From positions 2,108,001 through 2,172,000 of the forward strand of contig NZ_CP113519.1 of the NCBI RefSeq assembly GCF_026723825.1: a stretch of DNA of 64,000 bases. Reading direction: 5' to 3'. The notes beneath the pieces were generated by a model, which did not search any database, was not told where the DNA came from, and saw only the letters and a program-made list of their open reading frames with translations. This document shows, piece after piece, positions 7,390 through 16,361 of this stretch. Source of the stretch: Pseudomonas sp. GOM7 (GTDB lineage: Bacteria; Pseudomonadota; Gammaproteobacteria; Pseudomonadales; Pseudomonadaceae). The stretch's first letter is position 1. Each line of letters begins with the position of its first letter. The position numbers and the translations under genes were made by a program.

Positions 7390-9585
7390 ATGGAAATCAA
7401 GGTCAACTTTCTCGACAACCTTCGACTTGAAGCCAAGTTCGATGACTTCACCGTGGTGGCCGACCAACCCATCCGCTACAAGGGCGACGGCTCGGCGCCG
7501 GGGCCGTTCGACTACTTCCTGGCCTCCTCGGCGTTGTGCGCGGCGTACTTCGTCAAGCTGTACTGCCAGACGCGCGACATCCCCACCGAGCACATCCGCC
7601 TGTCGCAGAACAACATCGTCGACCCGGAGAACCGCTACGCGCAGATCTTCAAGATCCAGGTCGAGCTGCCGGCGGACATTTCCGAGAAGGATCGCTTAGG
7701 GATTCTGCGCTCCATCGACCGCTGCACCGTGAAGAAGGTGGTGCAACAGGGCCCCGAGTTCATCATCGAGGAGGTGGAGAACCTCGACGCCGACGCCCAG
7801 GCGCTGCTGATGCCGGTAGCCGATACCACCACTTACATTGCCGGCAAGGATCTGCCGCTGGAACAGACCATCGCCAACATGTCGGGCATCCTCGCCGAGC
7901 TGGGGATGAAGATCGAGATCGCCTCCTGGCGCAACATCGTGCCCAACGTCTGGTCGCTGCATATCCGCGACGCGCAGTCGAATCTGTGCTTCACCAATGG
8001 CAAGGGCGCGACCAAGGAGGCCGCGCTGGCCTCGGCTCTGGGCGAGTTCATCGAGCGGTTGAACTGCAACTTCTTCTACAACGACCAGTTCTGGGGCGAG
8101 GACATCGCCAATGCCGCGTTCGTCCACTACCCCAACGAGCGCTGGTTCAAGCCGGGGCCGAAGGATGCGCTGCCCGAGGAAATTCTCGACGAGCACTGCC
8201 GAGCCATCTACAACCCGGACGGCGAGCTGCGCGGCTCGCACCTGTACGACACCAACTCCGGCAACACCCTGCGCGGCATCTGCTCGCTGCCGTTCGTGCG
8301 CCAGAGCGATGGCGAGACGGTGTATTTCCCCTCCAACCTGATCGAAAATCTGTATCTCTCCAACGGCATGAGCGCCGGCAATACCCTGGCCGAGGCCCAG
8401 GTGCAGTGCCTGTCGGAAATCTTCGAGCGAGCGGTCAAGCGCGAGATCCTCGAGAACGAGCTGTGCCTGCCGGACGTGCCGCAGGCCGTACTGGCCAAGT
8501 ACCCGGCCATCCTCGCCGGCATCCAGGGCCTGGAGGAGCAAGGCTTCCCGGTGCTGGTGAAGGACGCTTCGCTCGGCGGCGAATTCCCGGTGATGTGCGT
8601 GACCCTGATGAACCCGCGCACCGGCGGCGTGTTCGCTTCCTTCGGCGCGCACCCGAGCTTCGAGGTGGCGCTGGAGCGCAGCCTTACCGAGCTGCTGCAG
8701 GGGCGCAGCTTCGAGGGCCTCAACGACCTGCCGCAACCCACCTTCGACAGCCTGGCGCTGACCGAGCCGAACAACTTCGTCGAGCACTTCATCGATTCCA
8801 GCGGTGTGGTGTCCTGGCGCTTCTTCGGCGCCACACCGGACTTCGAGTTCGTCGAATGGGACTTCTCCGGCGAGGGGGCCGACTCCAACGAGCAGGAAGC
8901 CGCGACCCTGTTCGGCATCCTTGAAGCGATGGGCAAGGAAGTCTACGTGGCCACCTATGACGACCTCGGCGCCAACGCTTGCCGCATCCTGGTGCCGGGT
9001 TACTCGGAGATCTACCCGGTCGAGGACCTGATCTGGGACAACACCAACAAGGCGCTGCTGTTCCGCAAGGACATCCTCAACCTGCACGCCCTGAGCGACC
9101 GCGAGCTGAAGTCGCTGCTGCGTAACCTGAACAACACCGAGGTCGATGACTACACCGACATCACCACGCTGATCGGCGTCGAGTTCGACGACAACACGGT
9201 CTGGGGCCAGCTCACCATCCTCGAGCTGAAGCTGTTGATCAACCTGGCGCTGAAGAAATACGACGACGCCAAGGAGCTGGTCGAGGCCTTCCTGCAGTAC
9301 AACGACAACACCGTCGAGCGCGGCCTGTTCTATCAGGCGGTCAACGCCGTGCTGGAGATTCAGCTGGACGACGAGCTGGAGTTGGCCAACTACGAGCACA
9401 ACCTGCGGCGCATGTTCGGCAACGAGCGCATGGACGCGGTGATCGGCTCGGTGGACGGCAGCGTGCGCTTCCATGGCCTGACCCCGACCAGCATGCAGCT
9501 CGAAGGCCTGGACAAGCACCTGCGCCTGATCGATAGCTACAAGAAACTGCACGCGGCCCGTGCGCGCGCGGCAGGTTTGAGCTGA
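7390..9585 (+). CDS. ycaO: OsmC-YcaO fusion protein
   Basis: 731 residues. The first 140 or so form an OsmC-type domain with the two conserved redox cysteines (C50 in SSALC, C112 in DRCTVK). From about residue 150 (AGKDLPLEQTI) the protein is an E. coli YcaO-type domain with WSLHIRD, CFTNGKGATKEAALASALGEFIERL, SNGMSAGNT and FASFGAHPSFEVALERSLTELLQGR. YcaO proteins are ATP-dependent, and in E. coli YcaO assists RimO in methylthiolation of ribosomal protein S12. The stand-alone E. coli protein is about 586 residues and lacks the OsmC part. No peptide precursor or oxidase lies nearby, so a peptide-modification cluster is unlikely. The gene appears monocistronic. Confidence 0.9.
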   Translation: MEIKVNFLDNLRLEAKFDDFTVVADQPIRYKGDGSAPGPFDYFLASSALCAAYFVKLYCQTRDIPTEHIRLSQNNIVDPENRYAQIFKIQVELPADISEKDRLGILRSIDRCTVKKVVQQGPEFIIEEVENLDADAQALLMPVADTTTYIAGKDLPLEQTIANMSGILAELGMKIEIASWRNIVPNVWSLHIRDAQSNLCFTNGKGATKEAALASALGEFIERLNCNFFYNDQFWGEDIANAAFVHYPNERWFKPGPKDALPEEILDEHCRAIYNPDGELRGSHLYDTNSGNTLRGICSLPFVRQSDGETVYFPSNLIENLYLSNGMSAGNTLAEAQVQCLSEIFERAVKREILENELCLPDVPQAVLAKYPAILAGIQGLEEQGFPVLVKDASLGGEFPVMCVTLMNPRTGGVFASFGAHPSFEVALERSLTELLQGRSFEGLNDLPQPTFDSLALTEPNNFVEHFIDSSGVVSWRFFGATPDFEFVEWDFSGEGADSNEQEAATLFGILEAMGKEVYVATYDDLGANACRILVPGYSEIYPVEDLIWDNTNKALLFRKDILNLHALSDRELKSLLRNLNNTEVDDYTDITTLIGVEFDDNTVWGQLTILELKLLINLALKKYDDAKELVEAFLQYNDNTVERGLFYQAVNAVLEIQLDDELELANYEHNLRRMFGNERMDAVIGSVDGSVRFHGLTPTSMQLEGLDKHLRLIDSYKKLHAARARAAGLS

Positions 9586-9588
9586 TCG

Positions 9589-10584
9589 CTACTGGGCGGC
9601 CCGGTAGGCGCCGGGCGTCAGTCCCGTCCATTTCTTGAAGGCGCGGTGGAACGCCGAGGGTTCGGAAAAACCGAGCTGCTCGGCGATGATCTCGATGGTC
9701 ATTTCGTTGCGACCCAGGTAATAGATGGCCAGATCGCGGCGCAGATGATCCTTGAGCTCCTGAAAGCTGCTGCCTTCCTCACGCAGATGCCGGCGCAGGG
9801 TCTGCGGGCTGGTGTGCAACTGCTGGGCGACCCGCTCCAGATCCGGCCAGGTGCGGCAATCGCGGCCGAGCAGACGGCGGATCTGGCTGATCAGGCTGGC
9901 GCCACCATCGGGGCGGGCCAGCAGGTCGGCGGGGGAGTGCAGGAGAAACTGCTTGAGGGTGCGCTCGTCCTGTAGCAGGGGCATGTCCAGGTAGCGGGCA
10001 TGAAACAGCAGGCTGTTGCCCCCAGCGGCAAAGCGCCGGGGGCAGGGGAACAGCAGGTCGTACTCGGCGGCATGGGCCGGCTCCGCATGGGCGAAGGTGG
10101 CTTCTTCCAGGCGGATGCGCTGGCCGATCAACCAACTGCCCAGGCGGTGCCAGATCACCAGCAGGCTTTCCAGCAGGAAGTGATCCGGATCCCACAGCGC
10201 GCTGTCGTCCACGCTCAGGCGCGCCCAGTCGCCCTCACGCTGCAGACGAATGCGTGGTGCTTCGGGAAACAGGCCATAGAACAGCACGCCGCGGTTCAGC
10301 GCCTTTTCCAGCGTGCGGCAATGGATGATGGCGTGCCCCATCATGGCAAAGGTGCCGCGCTTGCTCGGCAGCCTGCCGAAGCCCAGGTACTCGTCGTCGA
10401 GGGCTTCCCAGAGCAACTGCACCAGGCGGGCGAACTGTTCGGGGGCGATACGCGCGCGCGGCTGCTGGAGGATTGCCGACTGGATGCCGGCCTGGCGCAG
10501 CAGGTCGTCGCAGGGCTGGCCATGACGCTGCGCTCCGCGCAAAGCGGCCTGGACGAAGTGGCTGGCGATGGTGCGTTCGCGCAT
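9589..10584 (-). CDS. AraC-family transcriptional regulator (OruR/ArgR-unlike, arabinose-binding-like N-terminus)
   Basis: 331 residues. The C-terminal 100 hold two helix-turn-helix motifs of AraC type (ERVAQQLHTSPQTLRRHLREEGSSFQEL and IIAEQLGFSEPSAFHRAFKKWTGLTPGAYR). The N-terminal 200 match the pattern of the PF12625-like ligand domain common in Pseudomonas regulators of fatty-acid and amino-acid catabolism. It is convergent with ycaO, which ends 3 bp from its stop. It is divergent from dctA across a 190-bp plus leader region. The target and ligand cannot be told from sequence. Confidence 0.88.
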   Translation of the reverse strand: MRERTIASHFVQAALRGAQRHGQPCDDLLRQAGIQSAILQQPRARIAPEQFARLVQLLWEALDDEYLGFGRLPSKRGTFAMMGHAIIHCRTLEKALNRGVLFYGLFPEAPRIRLQREGDWARLSVDDSALWDPDHFLLESLLVIWHRLGSWLIGQRIRLEEATFAHAEPAHAAEYDLLFPCPRRFAAGGNSLLFHARYLDMPLLQDERTLKQFLLHSPADLLARPDGGASLISQIRRLLGRDCRTWPDLERVAQQLHTSPQTLRRHLREEGSSFQELKDHLRRDLAIYYLGRNEMTIEIIAEQLGFSEPSAFHRAFKKWTGLTPGAYRAAQ

Positions 10585-10773
10585 GGAGGGTTCAGCCTTT
10601 TTGCTGGCGATGGTAGCCAGTCCCGCGCCTGCTGAACAAGCACGCCGAGCGGTGGGATATCCGCCAGGCTGGTGCAGGGCGCGTGCGGGAAACCGCCAGG
10701 CGTATCCTTGCGTTAGCAGAGTTTATGCTTCTCAACTCATTGAAATTGAAGGTTTTTAATATTTTGTAACCTG

Positions 10774-10789
10774 TGGCATGGCGTTTGCG
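10774..10789 (+). promoter_or_regulatory. Sigma54 (-24/-12) promoter of dctA
   Basis: TGGCATGGCGTTTGCG matches the RpoN consensus TGGCAC-N5-TTGCW, with GG and GC exactly 10 bp apart. A transcript would start near 10800 and give a leader of about 115 bases. Control of dctA by RpoN with the DctB-DctD two-component system is known in pseudomonads. That DctD acts here is an inference. Confidence 0.75.
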
Positions 10790-10913
10790 ATGGCTGCGTA
10801 CAAGGGCGCGCGAGGCGCACCTGGACAATAAATCCCTCCAGAAGGAGGGGCATCGTTTATGCAAAGCCCCCTGGCGTGTTGCGGATGCTGCCATGGGGCG
10901 TCGAGGTATTGCC

Positions 10914-12245
10914 ATGATCACTGCCGTCAACCGTCAACCCTTCTACAAGGTGCTCTACGTACAGGTGCTGTTTGCCATCGCCGTGGGTATCTTGCTCGGC
11001 CACTTCTATCCGGAAACCGGTGTTGCGTTGAAGCCGCTCGGCGACGGTTTCGTCAAACTGATCAAAATGGTCATTGCCCCCATCATCTTCTGCACCGTGG
11101 TCAGCGGCATCGCTGGTATGCAGGACATGAAGGCGGTCGGCCGTACCGGCGGCTATGCGTTGATGTACTTCGAGGTGGTGTCCACCATCGCTCTGATGGT
11201 GGGGTTGTTGGTGGTCAACATCGCTCAGCCGGGCGCCGGCATGCATGTCGACCCGAGCACCCTGGACGCCAGCAAGATCGCTGCCTTCGCCACGGCGGGC
11301 GAGCAGCAGAGCACCATCGGCTTTTTGCTCAACGTCATCCCCAACACCGTGGTCGGCGCCTTCGCCAATGGCGACATCCTCCAGGTACTGTTCTTCTCCG
11401 TGCTCTTCGCCTTCGCTCTGCAGCGCATGGGGGATTTCGGCAAGCCGGTGCTGGAGTTCATCGACCGCATCGCCCACGTCATGTTCGGCATCATCAACAT
11501 GATCATGAAGCTGGCGCCGCTCGGTGCCTTCGGCGCCATGGCCTTCACCATCGGTCAGTACGGCGTGGGTTCGCTGGTGCAACTGGGGCAGTTGATGATG
11601 TGCTTCTACATCACCTGCCTGTTCTTCGTGCTGGTGGTGCTGGGCGGCATCGCCCGGGCCCATGGCTTCAGCATCCTGCGCTTCATCCGTTATATCCGCG
11701 AGGAACTGATGATCGTGCTCGGTACTTCGTCCTCCGAGTCGGCGCTGCCGCGCATGCTGAGCAAGATGGAAAAGCTCGGGGCGAACAAGTCGGTGGTCGG
11801 CCTGGTGATTCCCACCGGCTACTCCTTCAACCTCGACGGCACCTCCATCTACCTGACCATGGCCGCGGTGTTCATCGCCCAGGCCACCGACACGCCGATG
11901 GACATCACCCACCAGATCACCCTGCTGCTGGTACTGCTGGTGGCCTCCAAGGGTGCGGCTGGGGTGACCGGCAGCGGTTTCATCGTGCTCGCCGCCACCC
12001 TGTCTGCCGTCGGCCACCTGCCGGTCGCCGGCCTGGCGCTGATCCTCGGCATCGACCGCTTCATGTCCGAAGCCCGGGCCCTGACCAACCTGGTGGGCAA
12101 TGGCGTGGCCACCATCGTGGTCGCCAAGTGGTGCAAGGAGCTGGATGAGGACACGCTGCAGCGTGAGCTGGCATCCGATGGCAGGCCCGATATGGTCGAG
12201 GCACCTGCCGTACCGGCAGCTCCGGCCAATCGCGAGCTGGCTTGA
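10914..12245 (+). CDS. dctA: DctA, C4-dicarboxylate:cation symporter
   Basis: A 443-residue inner-membrane transporter of the DAACS/SLC1 family. It takes up succinate, fumarate and malate with cations. Family motifs are present: [11 protein letters not shown], the serine-rich reentrant loop [31 protein letters not shown] and the second reentrant loop [19 protein letters not shown]. The ATG at 10914 is chosen because earlier in-frame starts fall inside the sigma54 promoter or the leader. The leader has a CCCTCC/GGAGGG hairpin at 10834-10849. A strong terminator follows the gene, so it is monocistronic. Confidence 0.96.
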   Translation: MITAVNRQPFYKVLYVQVLFAIAVGILLGHFYPETGVALKPLGDGFVKLIKMVIAPIIFCTVVSGIAGMQDMKAVGRTGGYALMYFEVVSTIALMVGLLVVNIAQPGAGMHVDPSTLDASKIAAFATAGEQQSTIGFLLNVIPNTVVGAFANGDILQVLFFSVLFAFALQRMGDFGKPVLEFIDRIAHVMFGIINMIMKLAPLGAFGAMAFTIGQYGVGSLVQLGQLMMCFYITCLFFVLVVLGGIARAHGFSILRFIRYIREELMIVLGTSSSESALPRMLSKMEKLGANKSVVGLVIPTGYSFNLDGTSIYLTMAAVFIAQATDTPMDITHQITLLLVLLVASKGAAGVTGSGFIVLAATLSAVGHLPVAGLALILGIDRFMSEARALTNLVGNGVATIVVAKWCKELDEDTLQRELASDGRPDMVEAPAVPAAPANRELA

Positions 12246-12267
12246 CCTTCTTGAGGTGTCACCCTCG

Positions 12268-12291
12268 GCCCGCCTTTATGGCGGGCTTTTT
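12268..12291 (+). terminator. Rho-independent terminator of dctA
   Basis: A 7-bp GCCCGCC/GGCGGGC stem with a TTTAT loop, followed by five T. It lies 23 bp after the dctA stop. Confidence 0.9.
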
Positions 12292-12318
12292 GAGGGGCTT
12301 CGGGTAGGTCTGAGGGCT

Positions 12319-13124
12319 TGATACCGGACTGGCAATACGGTGTGAGTGCTCGGTGGTTTTCGGTGTTCAAGCTGCTTATAGGTGTTTAGCTGACGTCTCT
12401 CGTTTCGCCCTCCCGGGCGAGTCACTTTGCGGGCAAAGTAACCAAAACCCTCCGCCCGATCATCCGGCCCTCGCTGCGCGAGGGTTCGCTCACTCCATCG
12501 CCGCTCCAGAGGCCCGCCACGGTGGGCCATCCCTGGCCCATCGCGGCTCTCGCGACATCCATGTCGCTCGACCTCTTCCACGACGATTCCGCTCACCCTC
12601 CTGGGCGGGCTCTGCACGCGCCTGAACCTGCGGTAACCCAGAATTAGCGTGGAGTGCTTGAACATGGGTCAGCCTTAGGGCTGACCTGAATGCCGGCTGA
12701 AAGCCGGCAAGCTATTCAAGCGAATGAAAGTGCGCGAATGAAAGTTTTGGTTTAACCCGGCGGCCACATCATGGCTCCACTGCTACCAGAGCACGCCGGG
12801 CATGCCCGGAGCCAATATACGCTCAGGCGCGCTAACTCCCCCTTCAGGAGGCCGAACGTAGGCATTGCGCAGGGGGCATGCCGCGAGAGGCGTAATGGGC
12901 CAGGGATGGCCCATGTACGCCGACCCCGGAGCGGTGCCGGAGTGAGGGAAGTCGAGCGAAGCGAGACCCGGATGGCGGGGGTGCGTTTCTTTTGCTTACT
13001 TTTCTTTGCGCAGCTCAAAGAAAAGTGAGTCGCCCGAGGGGGCGAAACAAGGAGTTTCTGAACACACCGAAGCGGCGTTCAGAACACCAGTAAGCCAACA
13101 CACAAACTTGCCAGTCCGGTATCA
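12319..13124 (+). repeat. 806-bp palindromic element with 17-bp terminal inverted repeats, copy 1
   Basis: Bounded by TGATACCGGACTGGCAA (12319-12335) and its exact inverse (13108-13124). Inside the ends, a second inverted pair follows: TTTCGCCCTCCCGGGCGAGTCACTTT on the left answers a near-complementary run ending CGCCCGAGGGGGCGAAA on the right. Blocks nearer the centre also mirror each other, for example GGGCCATCCCTGGCCCAT on the left and GGGCCAGGGATGGCCCAT on the right. The whole is an imperfect inverted dimer. A second copy lies at 20622-21474 in the same orientation. There is no transposase. Short ORFs inside follow the palindrome in both strands and do not look like genes. No clear target duplication was seen. 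This element fills the space between dctA and the acyl-CoA dehydrogenase gene. Confidence 0.85.
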
Positions 13125-13235
13125 CCAGCTACTTTGACCGAATGAGTCAACCGCACCTGAGCGCATGGGTCATTGAGCGGCATGCGGCGGCACACCTAAC
13201 CTTCGCGCAATAACAAGCAGCGGAGGATCCGCCCC

Positions 13236-14375
13236 ATGCAGCGCAACCATTTCGACACCGAGCACAATCTGTTCCGCGATGCCTTCGCGACGTTCCTCGA
13301 CAAGGAGGTGGTGCCGCATCAGGAGGAGTGGGAGGCCGCCGGCGTGGTCGACCGCAGCGTGTGGCGCAAGGCCGGCGAGATGGGGTTTCTGCTGCCCTGG
13401 GCGGACGAGCAGTACGGCGGCGCCGGGCTCAAGGATTTTCGCTACGAGCAGATCATGTGCGAGGAGCTGGCGCGGATCAACGAGCCTGGCTTCATGATCC
13501 CGCTGCACTCGGCCCTGTGCGGCCCCTATATCGCCGAGTACGGCAACGCCGAGCAGAAGGCGCGTCTCATGCCGGGCATCGTCAGCGGCGAGACCATTCT
13601 CGCCGTGGCGATGACCGAGCCGTCTGCCGGCTCCGACCTGGCGGGCATGCGCACCACTGCGGTGGACAAGGGCGATCATTGGCTGCTCAACGGCTCCAAG
13701 GTATTCATCTCCAACGGCTACCTGGCCGACCTGGTGATAGTCGCGGCCAAGACCGACCCGGCCAACAAGCACGCCATGGGCCTGTTCCTGGTGGAGCGTG
13801 GCATGCCTGGCTTCGAGCGCGGCAAGAAGCTGAAGAAGCTCGGCATGCACAGCCAGGACACTGCCGAACTGTTCTTCAGCGAGGTCAAGGTGCCCAAGGA
13901 GAATCTGCTGGGCGATGCCAAGGGCGGCTTCTTCTACCTGATGAACATGCTCGCTCAGGAGCGCCTGACCAACGCCTGCGGTGCAGTGGCTGGGGCTGAG
14001 GTGGCCCTGCAGACCACCATTGATTACGTCAGGGAACGCCAGGCCTTCGGGCGCCCGGTGGCGCATTTTCAGAACACCCGCTTCAAACTGGCGGAAATGC
14101 GCACCCAGGTCGACGTGGCGCAGGTCTTCACCGACCGCTGCGTGCTGGATCACAACCAGAAGAAACTCACCCCGGAAGTTGCCGCAGAGGCCAAACTCTT
14201 CACCACCGAGCTGCTCGGCAAGGTGGTAGACGAGGGCGTGCAACTGCATGGCGGCTGGGGCTACATGTGGGAGTACCCGATCTGCAAGATGTACGCGAAC
14301 GCGCGCATTCAGCGCATCTTCGCCGGCACCTCGGAGATCATGAAGGAGATCATCAGCCGCGGTATGAAGCTGTAG
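13236..14375 (+). CDS. Acyl-CoA dehydrogenase
   Basis: A 379-residue FAD enzyme that oxidises an acyl-CoA thioester to the 2-enoyl-CoA. The domain order is as usual: alpha N-domain, beta barrel with the substrate/FAD loop AMTEPSAGSDLAGMRT, then the C-terminal helical domain with RQAFGRPVAHFQNTRFKLAEM. The catalytic base is E346, in GYMWEYPICKMYANARIQRIFAGTSEIMKE. This places it with long- or branched-chain dehydrogenases rather than the short-chain type. The gene starts after AGCGGAGGATC. A CoA-transferase gene follows after 74 bp, so the pair probably activates and oxidises an organic acid. The substrate is unknown. Confidence 0.93.
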   Translation: MQRNHFDTEHNLFRDAFATFLDKEVVPHQEEWEAAGVVDRSVWRKAGEMGFLLPWADEQYGGAGLKDFRYEQIMCEELARINEPGFMIPLHSALCGPYIAEYGNAEQKARLMPGIVSGETILAVAMTEPSAGSDLAGMRTTAVDKGDHWLLNGSKVFISNGYLADLVIVAAKTDPANKHAMGLFLVERGMPGFERGKKLKKLGMHSQDTAELFFSEVKVPKENLLGDAKGGFFYLMNMLAQERLTNACGAVAGAEVALQTTIDYVRERQAFGRPVAHFQNTRFKLAEMRTQVDVAQVFTDRCVLDHNQKKLTPEVAAEAKLFTTELLGKVVDEGVQLHGGWGYMWEYPICKMYANARIQRIFAGTSEIMKEIISRGMKL

Positions 14376-14449
14376 GGTTCCACAGCCCGGTGTTGCTGGA
14401 GTTCGCGCGGCGCTATCGGTTACATCACACTCAGGAAACGGGAATCGCC

Positions 14450-15631
14450 ATGTCCGGCCCACTGTCTTCGCTGAAAATCCTCGACTTCTCCACCCTGTTG
14501 CCGGGGCCGTTCGCCTCCTTGCTGCTGGCGGACATGGGCGCCGAGGTGCTGCGCGTGGAGTCGCCCACGCGCATGGATCTGGTGCGGGTGCTGCCGCCGC
14601 ACGAGGGCGGCACCTCCACCAGCCATGCCTACCTCAATCGCAACAAGCGCAGCATCGCCCTCGACCTCAAGCGGCCCGAGGCGGTGGAGCTGGTCAAGAG
14701 GCTGGTGGGCGAGTACGACATCCTGCTCGAACAGTTCCGCCCTGGCGTGATGGATAGGCTGGGGCTGGGCTACGAGGCGCTCAAGGCGATCAACCCACGG
14801 CTGATCTACGTCTCCATTACCGGCTATGGGCAGACCGGGCCGTACCGCGAGCGCGCCGGGCACGACATCAACTACCTGGCGCTGTCCGGCATCGCCAGCT
14901 ACACCGGGCGCCGCGACAGCGGCCCACTGCCGCTTGGCGTGCAACTGGCGGATCTCGCCGGCGGCTCCCTGCATGGGGTGATCGGCCTGCTCGCCGCCGT
15001 GGTGCAGCGCCAGGCCACGGGCAAGGGACAGCAGGTGGACGTGAGCATGACCGACTGCGCTTTCAGCCTGCACGGCATGGCCGGTGCTGGTTACCTGGGG
15101 GCGGGAGTGGAGCCGGCCATGGAGAATCAGCCGCTCAATGGCGGCAGCTTCTACGATTACTACCGCACCCGTGACGGCCGCTGGTTCGCCGTGGGTAGCC
15201 TGGAGCCGCAGTTCATGCAGGCCTTCTGTCAGGCCATCGGGCGGCCGGAGCTGGCGGCTCGTGGGTTGTCGCAGAAGCCGGAGGATCAGCAGGCGCTCAA
15301 GCGTGAGATCGCGATCGAGTTCGAGAAGCGTGATTTTGCCGAGTGGGGCCAGGTGTTCGCCACGCTAGATGCCTGTGTCGAACCCATGTTGCCGCTCTCC
15401 GAGGCGCTGGAGCATCCGCAGATCCGCGCCCGTGAACTGGTGACCGAGGTGCCGCGCGAGGGGCTGCCGGCGCAGGCGCAACTGGCCTGCCCGCTGAAGT
15501 TCTCCGAGGGCCTGCCACCACCACGGCATGTCGGCACGGCGCTTGGCGCGCACACCGAGCAGGTACTGGCCGAACTGGGTTTCGATGCCGAAGGTGTGGC
15601 CAGATTGCGTGACGCAGGGGTGTTTGGCTAG
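14450..15631 (+). CDS. CaiB/BaiF-family (class III) CoA-transferase
   Basis: 393 residues of the family III CoA-transferases. Visible motifs are the N-terminal LKILDFSTLLPGPFASLLLADMGAEVLRVE with the following FRPGVMDRLGLGY, and the GHDINYLALSG segment, whose aspartate is the usual acyl-CoA acceptor. The ATG follows AGGAAACGGG. The enzyme moves CoA between carboxylic acids. Together with the upstream acyl-CoA dehydrogenase it suggests a short acid-degradation route. Succinyl-CoA:itaconate transferase is a member of the same family in Pseudomonas, but the sequence does not settle the substrate. The stop codon abuts the repeat element at 15632. Confidence 0.9.
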   Translation: MSGPLSSLKILDFSTLLPGPFASLLLADMGAEVLRVESPTRMDLVRVLPPHEGGTSTSHAYLNRNKRSIALDLKRPEAVELVKRLVGEYDILLEQFRPGVMDRLGLGYEALKAINPRLIYVSITGYGQTGPYRERAGHDINYLALSGIASYTGRRDSGPLPLGVQLADLAGGSLHGVIGLLAAVVQRQATGKGQQVDVSMTDCAFSLHGMAGAGYLGAGVEPAMENQPLNGGSFYDYYRTRDGRWFAVGSLEPQFMQAFCQAIGRPELAARGLSQKPEDQQALKREIAIEFEKRDFAEWGQVFATLDACVEPMLPLSEALEHPQIRARELVTEVPREGLPAQAQLACPLKFSEGLPPPRHVGTALGAHTEQVLAELGFDAEGVARLRDAGVFG

Positions 15632-15936
15632 CAGGCTGTTGAAAAGCTACCTGCGTTGGCAATACTGCGTTAAAAACAGCCTCGCGTGCGAGCCCAGGCT
15701 AGGCGCCCCCGTCAAAAATGCTCATTTACAACACGTAAACCCGAGTGCGGACCCAGTGCTTCTTGACTCACTGCGTTCACCCTTCGGGTCAGCCTTCGGC
15801 TGTTACTCCCGCTGGTCGTTGCGGCTGTTTTTGCGGGGCCGCCATCGGTATTGCACTGCCTGCCTCGGCTCGGGCTTCCTGCTTCGCTCTACCTCCTGCA
15901 TCCATGCAGTCGTCGCCTACGTTTTTCAACGGCCTG
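15632..15936 (-). repeat. Copy of the hairpin-borne repeat family (copy E, extended form)
   Basis: The outer arms are CAGGCTGTTGAAAA at the left and TTTTTCAACGGCCTG at the right, which pair with each other. On the minus strand the core holds the family landmarks TTGTAAATGAGCATT and TTTTTAACGCAGTATTGCC. This copy is longer (305 bp) than the others because of an extra module between the left end and the landmark. A 42-bp part of that module (15873-15914) recurs inside phnN at 55313-55354 with three mismatches. The repeat starts one base after the CoA-transferase stop. The rest of the gap to aotJ (15937-16190) shows no gene. Confidence 0.8.
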
Positions 15937-16190
15937 CTGGGGGCTGTTGCTAGCTGCCGGGTAACACCCTGCACCGGACTGGGCGTTTCGGGAACGCAAT
16001 TGCCCTGATTCGGTGCGCCTGCTGGCCGCCGTGATGGCTCACTCTTCAGCGCAAGCCCCGAAATAGAGAGGGTGGCGATTTCATGGCCTGGGTCTTGCTT
16101 TGAAGATTCGTTTGGATTTTTTCTGTTGATCACTGCTTTTTCTGTCTGTCAATATCTCTCGCCTGTGCATCCTGCGCTTCTGTAATTAGT

Positions 16191-16211
16191 TGTCGCATTG
16201 AAGAAATATCC
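16191..16211 (+). promoter_or_regulatory. ArgR half-site upstream of aotJ
   Basis: TGTCGC-N8-AA-N5 fits the P. aeruginosa ArgR half-site consensus exactly (TGTCGCATTGAAGAAATATC). A weaker direct repeat (TGCGCTTCTGTAATTA) lies about 20 bp upstream. ArgR is known to activate aotJQMOP-argR with arginine. Here its own gene ends the operon, so this would be autoregulation. Confidence 0.65.
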
Positions 16212-16361
16212 CCTCAATGCCTGCCGCTAGAATGCCGCACACCCAGCCAAGGCCCCTTGTCGTCCACCCTGCACGACAGCGCAGCACTGCCTTCTATCAC
16301 CCATAAAAGGCCCGGGCCCCTCACTGCCATCGATGCCATACCCAAATTCGAGGAGCAAAGA

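Noticed and set aside
7390..9585. YcaO as part of an azol(in)e peptide (RiPP) cluster
   Set aside because: No precursor peptide, E1-like protein or oxidase lies nearby. The sequence is of the E. coli YcaO type linked with RimO.
12276..12665. Minus-strand frame of 129 codons in palindromic element copy 1 (starting MFKHSTLILGY), with a similar one at 20646-20963
   Set aside because: The two frames are alike only because the DNA repeats. They differ by shifts and ends, have arginine-rich low-complexity content and lie in a palindrome, so they are not taken as genes.
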